Source: Hemerocallis citrina
Taxonomy: Eukaryota > Streptophyta > Magnoliopsida > Asparagales > Asphodelaceae
Assembly: GCA_017893485.1 (NCBI GenBank)
Contig: CM030362.1
Location: 261,444,255-261,508,254, forward strand
Reading direction: 5' to 3'
Length of the DNA stretch: 64,000 nucleotides
Part shown: positions 1 through 11,937 of the stretch, piece by piece
Numbering within the stretch: the first letter of the stretch is position 1
How the letters are laid out: each line of letters begins with the position of its first letter
Translations under genes and position numbers: made by a program
Notes under the pieces: model-generated
The model's database searches: none
The model's input: only the letters and a program-made list of their open reading frames with translations
Told to the model about the DNA's origin: nothing

Positions 1-1048
1 CTTTATGTGTTCATTTTGATCCACCTTTATTCATATGCACATGATTTTGTCCAAGTTGTTATCTTATTAAAAATAAGAACAACAATAACAATAATAACAA
101 CAAATAGCAACAACAATTTTAAAGGTTCAATCTTTATGTTAGTTTGTTTGATTTCTACCATTCAAACTCTCATGTGATCATTTGATCCAGACTACCATTC
201 ATATGCACATGCTTTTGAGTTCAATTTGTTAATAACATACAACAATGAAAAGGAAAACAAAAATCAATACAAATAAAGAGTAGAGAAACCCCCACCTTGA
301 TCCTTATAGGAAGAACTAGCTTAACTTCCTTTTCCTTCCCCTTAGCTCTTACTTGAACCTACAAATGAAAAACTCTCTAGTTATAACTTCTCTCTTTCTT
401 TTGCTTCTCTATTTTTTTTTCTCTTGGAAAATGAGGCAAAGAGTGAAGGGGAGGGGTATTTATAGGAGGATGGGAGAGTGAGTGTATGAGAGGGTGAGTG
501 GAGTGAACTAGGGTTTGGGCACTCAAGCCCATGGGAAACTTGGCCGGTCGGGGGGGCTGTGTTGAGTGTATGTGAGTTAGCTTAGGTGAGAAGGAACAAC
601 AACTATTAATACAATTTGTATTTTCAATTCTTATAAAACCTAAGTTTATCCCTCCAAATAAATTCTAGCCATTCTTCTATCATCAATCATGACAAAAATA
701 AAGATATTTTTGTCCAAAAAGACGTAGTACATGATTTGTTCAAATATACGAAATTGATAAAGTACGTATACGTATATACTAATATATATACCGATAATTT
801 CTGTTCGTCAAACTGAACAATCCGTACAAAAATAATTTAATTCCGAGAATAAAATAAAATAATAATAATAATTAATTTTATTATCGGCTCGAAATATTTT
901 AGTACCAAATAGATGGAATATATAGACTGGTATATATACAGATAATGATTATTAATTGAACTAAGTAATATCCCCAAAAAATATTTCAATTCTGAAAAAA
1001 AATGAAAAAATAATAAAATAATATTATTAATATCTTCTCGGGATTACA
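1..1048 (-). mobile_element. Partial Tekay-like LTR, minus orientation
   Basis: The right edge reads GGGATTACA (1041-1048), the reverse complement of the TGTAATCCC start typical of this LTR group. The block resembles 30540-31654 (the start of the solo LTR at 27024-31654) in the same order: a CCCCACC run, a pyrimidine-rich stretch, a TATA box, then AT-rich sequence with shared short blocks near 'acgaaattgat' and 'acaaaaataatttaatt'. A TATA-like TATTTATA at 457-464 fits a minus-strand promoter about 590 bp inside the LTR. The other end lies outside the window, so I cannot tell solo LTR from full element. It sits inside the 305-bp repeat, next to GATAC. Confidence 0.75.
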
Positions 1049-1311
1049 GTATCTCTCAAAACTCAAAACGTGAAAGTTGTAGAGAATTATCTTGGTATTC
1101 CATAGCATTTTGAATCATCTCAGTCGGAGTTCTGAAGATAAAGTTATGCCCAGATTACATAGCGATGTTGAAACTGTCCAGAAATTCAGAGTAAACTGTG
1201 GATTATACTGATACCATTATTGCTAATAGCGGCATTAGGCTAATTATGATGTTATTCGGAATAGCGGCATCATTTATAAGCAATTTTCACTTACAATTTT
1301 TTCTGGACAGT
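1049..1311. repeat. Copy of the ~305-bp repeat, head-to-head arrangement
   Basis: Positions 1049-1174 match the reverse complement of the first half of the repeat units seen at 48517-49110 (the part with 'gacatcgcta' and 'cataactttatc'). Positions 1175-1311 match the second half in direct orientation (the part with 'gtggattatactgat' and 'aatagcggcat'). The two halves meet near 1175 as an inversion. The direct half ends at ...TTCTGGACAGT, where the solo LTR of 1312-48508 begins, and continues at 48509. No coding content is seen. Confidence 0.7.
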
Positions 1312-3005
1312 TGTAACATCCCTGAAAAAATTTAATTTTTAATATTTTGTGCGCTCATTGCACGTAAAGATTTTGTGCACTTTGGTTCCTAAATTTTTTT
1401 TTAGTCATGCACATTTATCTTCTCTTTTTTTGTCACACTTGTATGATTTATTTTAGTTAAACCCATGAGGCCTAAACCCATTTTGCAGCCCACTAAAAAT
1501 TAATTACAAATTGAGGCTCATGACTATTTCTACATTAAAATGAACATTTAAAATCTAGTACACTTGTCATGTGTAACACACACATACATCTAATTTATTA
1601 AAAATAAAATTGTATGAGAAGAGTGTGCACATAGGGTGCACGTGCACGTGCTTGTGCACATGGGAGAGATTGGCCGGCCTAGACTTAGAGTGGAGAGAGT
1701 GGGGGAGAGTGGTGTGCGAGTGGGGAGTTATTTTGGATAGTGAGAGTCATCTCAACCACTCATTATTCCTATCAATAGCCTCCTCCTTTACCATGAACAA
1801 CATTAAGAATAAAAATAAAAAAATAAAAATAAAAAAAATAAAAAAAAAAGAGAAGAAGGAGATTTCGGTTATCTTACTAGAGGAGGAGAAGACAATCTTG
1901 TGTAGTAGATATGGAGCTTTTTTCTAGGAGTACTACCTACTAATTGCATCAAGAAAGAGGTAGGTGCTTTTTTTACTTTCTAGTTATTTGTAGAATGCAT
2001 GCTTAGATAAATTGTGTTTGAAATGGAAATTTTGGCATGAGTTCTTTATTTTCAAAACTTGTTGTGATGCATGTTGTGTTGACATCTAGAGTTTTAGTAG
2101 TAGATGAATATGAGAAATTAAAGCTTACTAGTTAAAAATTACAATAAAGAATTTGTCATGTGGTCAAATTATAATTCTTATTAGAGTATTTTGCAGTGAT
2201 GTCATGTGTATTGCAGTATACCATGATTAGATTATGTATATGAATTGTATATATGTATATAAAGTTGTTAACTTATTCCTTAAAACTGTGTAAATATTGG
2301 ACTGGATTATGATTTAATAGAGAGATGAGAATTCTCCATAAACTGAGAAAAAATTGCTAAAAGAAAATATAAAGGTAGTCTTTATGATTAATAAAAACAT
2401 GTGTATAAAAGTTCTCAAAATTACTCTTCAAATTATTTGTGTATAACTTCACTCTAATGTGGATAAAATCAGTGAGAAATCATTTCTGGAAATCTAGGAG
2501 TGTATTTTATGAGCAAATAACTTGAGAGAAAAGAATAGAAATCGAAAATGACTGAAGGAATTAAAAATGATTAGAAACAGAGAACTGGGTTAGAAGATTT
2601 TGAACCCTTATATTATCATAATGGAGCTTTGGGTTTAATGGTTAGCGGTTGCAGTTGGGGGGTTTCTTGGTTGCGGGTTTGAAGCCTGGGAGGCTCTGCC
2701 TTTTTGTGATTTTTGGAAATTATTAAAGTGGCTTTTCGGGAGTAAACAAAAAGAAACTCAGGGTGCTCTTTATCACCACAGTGAGTTGGCTCACTGGTTG
2801 GGCTTGCGGTTGGTTGGCTGCTACCTTGAATTTGATCCCGGCCTTGCACAGAATGTGCTTTTAATTTTTATTTTTAGATATTTTCAAGTTTTAAAAATTG
2901 GGAAATTTTATAGAAATAATTTAGAATGTTATTAGAACCCTTGGAAATAATTTCACACTATTCTAAGATATATTTGGGAATTAAAGGTTATATCATATTA
3001 AATAA
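1312..3005 (+). repeat. Solo LTR piece 1 (5' end, U3)
   Basis: First 1.7 kb of the split solo LTR. It holds the canonical LTR start, the GTGCACGTGCACGTG stretch near 1636-1650 that has counterparts near 26340 and 38110 (reverse orientation), an A-rich tract at 1805-1855, and a tRNA-like segment described separately. No coding region is seen. Confidence 0.7.
2625..2880 (+). mobile_element. Possible tRNA-derived SINE (two pol III box pairs)
   Basis: GC content rises abruptly. Two tRNA-like promoter pairs are visible on the plus strand: GGTTAGCGG with GGTTTGAAGCC (about 2641-2695), and TGGCTCACTGGTTGGG with TTTGATCCCGG (about 2785-2843). The segment then ends in a T/A-rich tail. The boxes resemble internal A and B boxes of tRNA-derived SINEs. 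I found no target duplication, so the boundaries and the SINE call are tentative. Confidence 0.35.
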
Positions 3006-3023
3006 CTAGTTATGCCCGTGGCA

Positions 3024-3038
3024 CGTGCCTACGGCACG
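3024..3038 (-). other. Helitron 3' terminal hairpin
   Basis: CGTGCC-TAC-GGCACG forms a perfect 6-bp stem with a 3-nt loop, 14 nt from the terminal CTAG (3006-3009). Helitrons characteristically carry a short GC-rich hairpin just before the CTRR end, where rolling-circle copying stops. Confidence 0.8.
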
Positions 3039-3344
3039 TATTCGGGACTGCATGTAAATTTAGTTAGAGTTATTTGATTGGGTGAACTGCATATAAATTT
3101 CTAAAAAAATTAAAACATTTTAACGAATAATTGTTAAAAAGGTACAAAAAAGGTGGGTGTAAACAAATACACCCACCTTTCTAATACAATCAACTACTCT
3201 ATACAGGCCTCCTCTGAAATTATATTGCTTCCTAATAGTTTTCTAATACGACGTCTTTAAAATATTTCATACGGCACGTTATCGCGACGTCTTAACTTTC
3301 TTTAAAATGTTTAGTAAATATTTCGACAGTATTATTTAAAATTT

Positions 3345-4075
3345 TACAGACAGGATTGTAGTAAAAATTTAGATAGAATCTCTCATGAAATATTATTCCT
3401 TTGAGAGCAATTCCTTAACATCATAGACAGTCAAATTGAATCCTCCCTAGCCCAATCCAAACTACATTACACAGACATAATATATATTAGGCTCTGGGAA
3501 AAAAAAAACTTCATATGACTAAAGATATAAAATAAAAGACCAAGATATAGTTTGGAATCATAATAGATTTTAGGAAATTTTCTGAAAATTTCGACAGAAC
3601 CTCCCTTAAAATATTAGCCATTTTATAGCAATTCCTTACGGAATTTTGCTCACAATTAAAAATTTATCATCACAGTCAAGAAATATAAATCCTCCCCAGG
3701 CCAATCCAAGCAACATCACACAGACATTATATATGGGAAGAAAAAATCTTCATATGACTAAGATACAAAATAAAAACCAAGATATCGTTTGAAAACATAA
3801 TAGATTTTAGAAAATTTAGTAAAAATTTTGACAGAACCTCCCCTAAAATATTAGCCCTTTTACAGAAATTCCTTACGGAATTCTGCTAACAATTAAATAT
3901 ATGACATCACAGGCAATAAATATCAATCCTCCCCAGGCGAAACCGAGCAACATCACACAGGCATCATATATATAAGGCTCTGGGGGAAAAAATCAGAATA
4001 TAATGCAAGATACAAAATGAAAACCAAAAATTCGTTTGAAAATGTAATGAATTTTTTGAAAAACCTTCGAAAAAC
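3345..4075. repeat. Three tandem copies of a ~220-237-bp unit in the Helitron
   Basis: The sequence around 'gacagaacctccc' recurs at about 3372, 3593 and 3830. Each copy carries the same order of blocks: 'cttacggaatt', 'catcacacagacat', 'aggctctggg', 'caagata'. The copies are diverged. This is the subterminal region near the Helitron 3' end, and no coding is seen. Confidence 0.75.
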
Positions 4076-4828
4076 CTTTAAAAAACCAAACACAGAACCC
4101 AATACTCCACAAAATTGCGGGTACGGGTATTAACATAACTATATTATATCATCATTATATACAGTTACTTACATCATCTTCCAAAATGCTAAATATTATA
4201 ATTATTACAACTATTACATCCTCCACCATACTAAACACTAACCAATTGAATGAAAAAAAAAAATTACATGGTTGTAGGAGAACACAATGGTTGAAGTCTT
4301 CAAAAATAGGATCAAACAGTGAGCCTAAAAAAACAGTTAGAGTTTTGAATCAAATAGTAAGAGTTTACAATAAACAATTAAAACAATAGTAATAGTTTTG
4401 AAACCATTACCTTTCAAACAGAACAATGGCTTCAACCAAACATGTTCCTCATCACCCTACAAAAAGTTAAACTGTCAATATGTACATGACGGTTTTGAGT
4501 GTGGACGACAATCTGGGAAAAAAAGAAGAAGCATTAAATTAGCAGCAATTAACGGTTAACATAAGGTGTAGTTGTAGTAAATATAAATTTACCTTATTGC
4601 AACCCCAATTCATCAATGTAGTTGCATTTATAAATTTGAGGTCCATGTCAGCTGCTTCCCAGTTCTATTAAAGTTCAAAAGTAAAACAACAATGAAAATA
4701 TGTTTTGGTAAGGTAAATCTATCATATATAAATGGATTTTTTTATTTTGTCATCTTGTTTCATTAAAGAAAAAATAATAAGTTAATAGACGACCCTCTTT
4801 CTATTTTTTTCTTCTTATATATGGTGTC
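4076..4828. other. Helitron non-coding stretch, AT-rich
   Basis: About 750 bp of AT-rich DNA with short reading frames only. I recognise no domain, RNA gene or repeat here. It ends at the target duplication of the solo Tat LTR. Confidence 0.5.
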
Positions 4829-5420
4829 TGTTACTGCTAAATCTGGTGTGGGGGTAAACAGACAGTATTTGTGGATTATTGGAAAACCTGAATAGCAAAA
4901 CCTGAAACATGTTCCACCGGAGTTTGACCGTTGGCTCCCGCCGTTCACCTGCAAAAAGTGCGAGACACCGGGGTTGATCCCGGCAACGCACCCTCTGACG
5001 CTCAAGTCAGTAATCAGGAATAATTATGAAAGAGCGTAAATTAGCAAAAGATTGATTACCTCTTAATGGTGGTGGATGGGAGGTATTTATAGTCGCCGTT
5101 GGGATCAGATTAGGAATGTAATCCCTGTGATCAGATTAGGAATGTAATCCCTAATTCCCAGTGAAAGGATAAATGTGAATCAGGACCGTTGATTAGTATT
5201 AATCAGGGACCCTAATTCTATCCGGCTGGACTGGGTTCGTTGCGGGTTGAAACCTGCACCCAGTAAGACAGATCCGTTCATGGGTTATTGGGCTTTGAAT
5301 AAAGACCCAGTTTCCACTTCAGACCCTGTTAGTATGTGAAATTACCGTTTTACCCCCTGAGCTTTAAGATTCGTGTCCGATTTGAACGGCCCCGATTTAA
5401 TCCTATTTTTAGCCATATCA
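4829..5420 (-). mobile_element. Solo Tat LTR, minus orientation, inside the Helitron
   Basis: The minus strand starts TGATATGGCTAAAAATAGG (5420 downward) and ends GCAGTAACA (4829). This matches the LTRs of Tat A (17193-17801, 42923-43523) and Tat B (57744-58334) in start, length (592 bp), TATA box (TATTTATAGTCGCC at about 5085-5098) and the 'caccggggttgatcccgg' block. A perfect 5-bp duplication GTGTC flanks it (4824-4828, 5421-5425). No internal region is present, so it is a solo LTR. It contains a 27-bp direct duplication at about 5103-5156. Confidence 0.9.
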
Positions 5421-5425
5421 GTGTC

Positions 5426-6060
5426 AATATTTCATTACTGATAAGTTAATTGATTTGAAGAGTTTGCTGGCTCATTATTGATTTAATGTTTGCCATCAAA
5501 TAATAGAAAGGGTGATACTTGTTTTTGCTAAAATAATTGTTTGTTATTGCAACTCCAATTGCTATATAGTTGAAAATTTAGCATCGTCTTATAGAAAAAT
5601 AAAGAGAGATTCAATATATATATGCTTGTGTTTAAGATAACCATAGTTATATTTAATATCCATCTCTATAAAATAAGTAAAGAAGTTAATCTGTTACAGA
5701 TTTAAACATATGAGTAGTGTAACTGTGAAGTGTGAATTGAAAAAAAGATGATCACACTAAAGGCTTGATAGTGTAACTGTGAAGTGTGAATTGATAAACA
5801 GATGATCACACTAAAGGCCTGATAAGATACTAATTGTCATTCATATTTCAAGAATTTGTTTAATAACTACTAATGTGTATACTTTTCTTTTAAGATCATT
5901 GTTATACATCATCTCCCAAAATAATAACTGTTAAGATCATTGTTGCCATGCATACTGAAATATATAGTTAATAAGATTATCTGTATACTTGAGAGGACAC
6001 AACTTTATAAAATGTGGGCCAGGTCTAGTTAGTGGGTTTAAACTAAACCACTAAAAAATT
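5426..6060. other. Helitron non-coding stretch with a 54-bp direct duplication
   Basis: A 54-bp unit beginning TAGTGTAACTGTGAAG repeats back to back at 5715 and 5769 (array 5715-5822). The rest is AT-rich without recognisable coding potential. Confidence 0.6.
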
Positions 6061-6545
6061 ACAGCCCAAACTCACCTCAACTATCATAAAATTCATACAG
6101 TTGACTAAATTAATTGTACCATTATCTCTATCCTTGCTCAACCCCATCGCTAAATCTCTGCCTTTCTCTCTCAGGCCTGCTTCACATATCACTCTCTTCG
6201 TTCTTGTAATTTCCTTTTAAACCTCCAACAACACCAGCCTATGGTTCTCTAATTTCCATGAAGCTCATCACCACTGAGCAACCTCTATCAGTCCTCTCTC
6301 CACCTCCAATCAATAAGTTCTCTTCAACCTTCATTAATCATCCTTTTCAACTTTTCCTCTATCCCGGTCTCATTGCATCTAACAATGGCATCCACATGCC
6401 TTCACTGATCCTCACAATTGGTATGGTACAGAGGTGGCTCAGCTGACATCAATCGAAACTTCATTCAAGTTTGATTTAGAAGTTTTTTTTGTTATCATCA
6501 TTGTTGTTAAGGATGGTTAATTGGTTGAAGAAAGGTGAGTAACAA
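6060..6545 (+). other. Possible captured 5' gene end (unidentified)
   Basis: This part of the Helitron has less AT-rich, pyrimidine-rich leader-like sequence (about 6120-6250). A short open frame follows (6258-6446, 62 codons, ATG to stop), and a splice-donor-like GGTGAGTAAC lies at about 6534-6543. The arrangement resembles a promoter/leader/first exon picked up from a host gene. The 62-residue translation is Ser/Pro-rich and I recognise no family. This is a weak call. Confidence 0.2.
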
Positions 6546-7470
6546 TATTAGTAGCTTGACATTCATCCATCCTTAACTTTCTATTTTTAGTTCATCATAT
6601 AGTGTATCTTTCTAGTTAATTATGCTTGAATACCCTTTTTTGTCATTTAAATATGCTTCCAAATATTCTAGACTACCCCCCCCCCCCCTTCCCTCTCATC
6701 CTCTTCCTCTTCCTCTCTCTCCTTAATTACTTCATCTTCTACTAAAAAATTGTATATACACAATATTTCAAATCTAAAATATAGGGTTGTGCTGTTTCAG
6801 ATTTATCCCAGCTGAAGTGTTTGAAGCTTAATCTCCAACCTCTCGCTTCACTATGCTTCTACTACTTTACATTACAATCTACAGTTTCGTCAAATTGGTG
6901 TGCATTTGAATTGTCCCGTTTTTTTGGATGTTTCCTTAATTTAGATTATAGAACAGACTCAGGTTATATTTTCTAGGTAGTGAACCAAAAGGTTTGATGG
7001 AAGAAAGAAATTATTGGTCTGCCCAATACATATGAAGCAAAAAATTGTTACTATGCTAACAGCTTCATTATAATCTTCTTGTGCTTGCTATACTATCGTT
7101 CTGCCGAGGTGGTGGAAAAACAAAGAATATAATATCATCTAAAATGAAATTTAGACACTGTATACTTGAGAGGATGTGCTGAGTGTATGGTAGTGGTAGC
7201 TCATGCACAGTTTGGTAGATGCATTTCTTAATTCTATTTAGAGAAAATTTAATAGTTTGTGGATCATCCATAATACTATTTAATAGTTATAATAAATATT
7301 GGTGACTTGAGTTTATGGAGATCACCTAACTGAATAAAAAGTTTTATTCAAGTAAGGTTCATTAGTTAGAGTATGAAATTTTTTTATTGAAAGATAATCA
7401 AAGTCATAAATTTGTAACTTGTATTTTAATCAAAAGTACCTGTATTTTCTGAAATAACTATAAAAGAACA
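6546..7470. other. Helitron non-coding stretch
   Basis: AT-rich sequence with a C13-like homopolymer at about 6676-6688. Nothing recognisable as a gene is seen until the helicase C-terminus begins near 7480 on the minus strand. Confidence 0.5.
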
Positions 7471-7479
7471 TTAGGATAA

Positions 7480-8237
7480 ACAATGTTTGTTGTTGAGCTC
7501 AAACAATCTTTTGGTAGAAGTAGATAAATACGATCAAAACTTGTACACCTAGAGAGTGCAACATAGAGATGTCCGTGACTGAAAACTGGTGAGCGTAAAT
7601 CCATCCCCACAATATCAACAGATTGGCCTTGTGCTTTATTTTTTGTTACAGCATACGCTAATCAAACTGGAAATTGGCGTCTTGTCATTACAAAAGGTAG
7701 ATCCGAAGACGAAGGTTTAGGGGTTAGAGGTATTCTTGGAATGAAGACCAAATTTCCTGCTTTATCACCAGTTAAAATCATAGCCTCAATTACACGCGTC
7801 GACTGAGCACACCGAACTACAATTAACCGAGTGCCATTACACATACCATCCTTTGGTGCAACATTCCTCAACAATATGATTGGGCACCCCACTTTCAGCT
7901 CCAGTTTAAATGGCGGTAGCCCGGGAGGATCTAAAGAGTTCAAAAACTCGTTAGGGTATCGAGTGGTGATGTTTCGATCAACTCCATCCTCCTTAGACAT
8001 TTTATCGGCAGCAAGAAATGTAAATTTCGGCCCCGAATGAAGATTTAATGCAGCAGCATTAATGAAATTGACACCATCATTTCTCGCTGATAGAATTGTC
8101 TGCTCTGTGAGATATTTGGGAGTGATAGTGCCGATAATGTTTAGTTGCGGGTAAACGGTAGATAAAAGTTCATCCAATGTGTGACACCTCCGAATTGTTG
8201 AAGGAAGTTGTACGATTTCATCGGGTTTGGAGCCAAT
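7480..8237 (-). pseudogene. Helitron helicase, C-terminal exon (PIF1-type)
   Basis: This is the last exon of the Helitron Rep/helicase gene. It follows an 86-bp intron (8238-8323) with GT...AG borders on the minus strand and an in-phase junction. The translation has the PIF1-family C-terminal blocks: a NGTRLIV block (7815-7840), then, past a TGA stop at 7662-7664, the [13 protein letters not shown] block and the [10 protein letters not shown] block (about 7540-7650). The TGA fits a C-to-T change of an Arg codon in this block. In the active family this domain unwinds DNA during rolling-circle transposition. Here it is truncated by the stop. Confidence 0.85.
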
Positions 8238-8323
8238 CTATATAATAAAGAAGACTTATTTGTCAGTAAGAGTCAAAATGAGAGATTTGCTTAGTTAATA
8301 CAAAAAACATGTAAGAAGACAAC
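8238..8323 (-). other. Intron in the Helitron helicase gene
   Basis: On the minus strand the segment starts GTTGTC and ends TATATAG, between ...FLNE and IGSKPDE. Both flanks are in the same phase, and removing it restores helicase continuity across an otherwise unrelated tail ([10 protein letters not shown] then stop). Confidence 0.75.
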
Positions 8324-9530
8324 CTCGTTTAGAAAATTGGCAAATGAAACATTTCTGATATCGGATAAATCTAGACGCATGTTCACGTTCAAAGTTAAGA
8401 CTTGTACGGCATTCCAAAGTAAAGATTTTCTTAGCGATGCACCAACAATTTGTTCTCGAACCCCCTTCGGTACTACTGGTAGGATTTGTCGAAAATCCCC
8501 ACCGAGCACCACAATGATACCACCAAATGGATTTTTATTATCACGTATATCATGAAGTGTACGGTCAACAGCTTCTACACAAAACCTATGCTGCATAGGG
8601 AACTCATCCCAAATGATTAGCTTTGCTTCCCTGAAAAAATCTGCCTGAGGTGATTGCTTAGTGAACCCACAAAAGAAATTATCCAACACATCAAGTGGGA
8701 TGGAAAATGTTGAGTGTGCAGTTATACCTCCTACCAGTAACAATGATGCAATTCCAGAAGAAGCAACAGTTACAACAATGAAACCATCTCGACGGCATTT
8801 CGTTGCTAGTGTATTGTATAAAAAGGTTTTTCCAGTACCGGCCCCTCCATTCAAGAAGAATGTAGTTCCCTTGTCGCTCATAACTGATGTAATTATTGCA
8901 GTATATGCAGATAACTGTGCATCATTAAGTGAATTTATACTTGCTTGTATATTAGCTGGTAGGGCTTCAACTTGCAGTACTCTATGTTCCCAAATAAACT
9001 TGTTGCCAACAACCGTACTCCAATTTTGTATAGGATGGGGCATGGGTCGGAAGTTATCTAAGCTCTTGCCTGATTCTTGAAGCATTTGGTTTAAAAGATA
9101 TAGACGATAATCTAGGACTTGGGCTTGGGTAGGATTGGGAATGAAAAATAATGTACGCAGTTTGTGTTCAAGATCATCACATATATGCACTGAGAATTGG
9201 TTCCATAAGGTAAGTGGTTCCAACGGAGAGCATTCCGTAAGAATGACACTAAATAACCTTCAAAGTTGGTAGCCGGTGCTCATAATTGCAGTTTCTTGGA
9301 GATATTGTACCCACTCGCCATCATCTTCTAACAGTCCTCTAGCAACACATGCTAATTTGAAAGTAGCATAATCAACATTGTCGACTGTACGTAAGCACTG
9401 AAATGATCGTGGTCCCTTCACAACTGTTAGTAGCAAACACAAATAAAAGCGCTCACCGGAATTTGGACTTGCAAAGTACATTCTGTCGATTGCATACCCC
9501 TTCTTTCTCGGTGTCCACATCTTCGAAGAC
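8324..9530 (-). pseudogene. Helitron Rep C-terminus and PIF1 helicase N-terminal half
   Basis: Minus-strand reading continues from Rep into a PIF1-like helicase. Visible motifs are LNDAQLSAY (Q-motif region), Walker A GGAGTGKT (about 8825-8848), the [11 protein letters not shown] block, Walker B with IIWDEFPM (about 8594-8620), and [11 protein letters not shown] (sensor motif). A single in-frame TGA near 9260 separates the pieces (STGYQL-stop-RLFSVIL). A one-base frameshift near 9556 separates this part from the Tyr region of Rep upstream. In the family the helicase acts in cis with Rep during rolling-circle transposition. Confidence 0.88.
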
Positions 9531-9905
9531 TTATTCCAAACAAAATGTTGCAGGGAACTGTTGGTAGGTGAATGCGCGTGCGGCTAAATTGGATGAGCAA
9601 CTTGCAAAAAAACCGGTAAGAGTTGTCATTTCTAGTTCGGCTCTAGATACGACGTCGTCAATCCTATCAGCCGAATTATAAACAACACGATGCATTCCAG
9701 GCAAATGCAGTGCCAAGCGTATAACCGCTGGCACCTCTTCATGTAAAGAGTGTCCAAAAATTCGCCATGCAGCTTCGGGGGGACCAATATACCGTGCGTC
9801 GAGATATTGCTTGATCTCATCTACTCCTCCCAACACAATTGTTGCGCGGTCGTTTCCTTTGAAAATATATTTGTGGATATATTTAACACATCTCACCCCA
9901 GCACA
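9531..9905 (-). pseudogene. Helitron Rep, catalytic two-tyrosine region
   Basis: The block KYIHKYIFKGNDRA is followed by EIKQYLDARYIGPPEAAWRIF-type sequence. The two Tyr of YLDARY (about 9790-9807) match the paired catalytic tyrosines of Helitron Rep endonucleases. The frame ends at a stop just after a frameshift near 9556, beyond which the neighbouring frame continues the same protein. Upstream (9906-10110) the Rep sequence runs in a shifted frame with further lesions. Confidence 0.85.
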
Positions 9906-11674
9906 AACTTCACATTAATATGACAATTAAACATTTTAGAAAGGTAAGCATTATGGGGTACAACATCTCTATTATCAACCTGCTGCTCCCTCACAGTATA
10001 AAAATGTTTAGTATCACGACGACGATAGATTGTATAGCCATCTTGATCCATAGTTGTTGCCTCAGAGAACTCTCTAGGATACCTCTTTTGACATTTTCAT
10101 TTTCCATGCACGATGCTTAAGGATTTCGTCCACCACACGGGCCATGCACCATACAATTTTTGACAGTTTCAAAGAGTAGGGGATCCACTATCGGATCTGG
10201 AAATTCAGCAGAAACTACTTCATCTACTTGTTGGCATGTACGAAATTTGTCTGGATTTGCAAGAAAGAAAAGAGCGTGCATATGAGGTAGCCAGCGTTTC
10301 TGAAACTCAATGGTAAAGACATGCGCAACTTTCTAACCAAATACTTTTGCTTTTTCTATCCCCTTCATCAAAGCATTTTTCTTCAACTCAATAACGCGAG
10401 AAACTAAATCAGGGCGATCATTGGCTTTTTGATGTGGCAATAGAGCTGCAGTTATTTCTGGCCATTTGGGATTTGCGGTCCTGGTAAGGAAAATATCTGG
10501 GTGTTGGTAGTGGCGCGTAATAGCCATTGAATCTTGAAAGATTTCAAACATATGTCTTGGACTACCAATGAATGAAGATGGCAAAATGATTCGTTGTCTG
10601 ACCTGATCAAGTCCTAACCCATCTGCAGCGATGTCGGTAAGACCTTGGTAAAGTTCAGCTCGAAGTTTTCCCTGATTAAGCTTATGATATGTCAGTCGAT
10701 TCTGCTCAGTGGCTGCCCAAGCATCTACAATAAATTCTTGCAAAAGTTTTCCTGCTCTCAGAATAGTTGAATACTCTGTATTGCGTTGAAATAAACGATA
10801 ACTATAGAATTGCATTTGAGTTAGTCTAGCAGTCGAAGGTCTTCCATTGATGACATCCCACTGTTTCAAATCTGATTCCCATCCCAACTCACCATAAGGG
10901 AATAGCAAGACATAATGCAAGGGCAAATATGCTGGATGGCACTCGTTAATTTGCATTAGCTCGTTGTTTCCCCTCAAATGCAATATGATATATCTCATAC
11001 CACTAATTTCAGTTCCATCACCAGGTATAATCACTGCAATCTCATCAGTAGTTGGAAGATTATACCTACGCCGGTCAGTTGCTGAATTATAGTGTAGAAC
11101 CGCAGGTAAGCTGTGATCCGAAAAACTTGTCTGGTTTAAAATTGTATAAGCTTGACGGAACTTATCTGCAAATTCATTGAACTCCAAACAATCCTGAATA
11201 ATATTGAGAACATCAGCTCTCAAATGAGGATTTCGAAATGAACGAAAACCTAAAGTAGAAACTGGATCGTAAATGTAGAGTTGTGCACAAACAGCAGCTT
11301 GATCTAGCTGTGGTATTAATGACCTCGTTCGGTGGCGCAGCTCTCCATGTATGGTGAATGAGGTAGGCCCCCGACCATGGATGACCCTTTCATCCATTCT
11401 GACACCCAAACTCGTAAAAGCATTTGCTGCATTGTATTCTCGAGTATAAGTCCGAAATGAAGTCGATTGCACACTATCACCATCATATAAATCTTGAAGT
11501 GGTGGGAGTGGAGTAATGAGCAAAGGTAGCTTCACTTTTCCTTGTGAACAACATTTTTCGAAATAATTATTTCTGGCAGATGAGACCGATAATTTTTCAT
11601 CATTCCAATGCAATGCTGAACAATAAGAGCATGTTACATTCATCATGCCGAGAAAGTGTCGTTCGGAATTGAAC
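9906..11674 (-). pseudogene. Helitron Rep, Helitron_like_N and HUH region
   Basis: A long minus-strand frame to a TAG at 10333 carries a CSYCSALHW zinc-type motif near the start. It continues with the FRSFRNPHLR block and SFIGSPRHMFEIFQDSMAI...NPKWPEI, which is typical of Helitron_like_N. Just past the stop, in the same frame, lies the HUH motif in KRWLPHMHALFF (about 10265-10290), which binds the metal for DNA nicking. Between 10120 and 9906 the frame shifts at least twice, although the DNRDVVPHNAYLSKMFNCHIN block is still readable. The right edge is a splice acceptor (ACTAATAG then GTTC at 11674). Confidence 0.88.
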
Positions 11675-11937
11675 CTATTAGTTACAATGGCCATGTAAGT
11701 TAACAGTTGTATATATTTTAACCAATGGATAATATACACGGGTTAAAGGTAAAATAAAATTAACCTATTCGATTTGGACGTAGCAGTTCAATATTTGTCT
11801 TTCACGTTGGGCCAGTTGACGCGTGGTGCACCCTTCAAGTCTCGCTACTTGTGAATCAATCATATGGCTGAACATGGAGAACAACTAACTAAAGACATTC
11901 TAATAAAGTTAAGATTAAAAAAGTAAACATTATTTAC

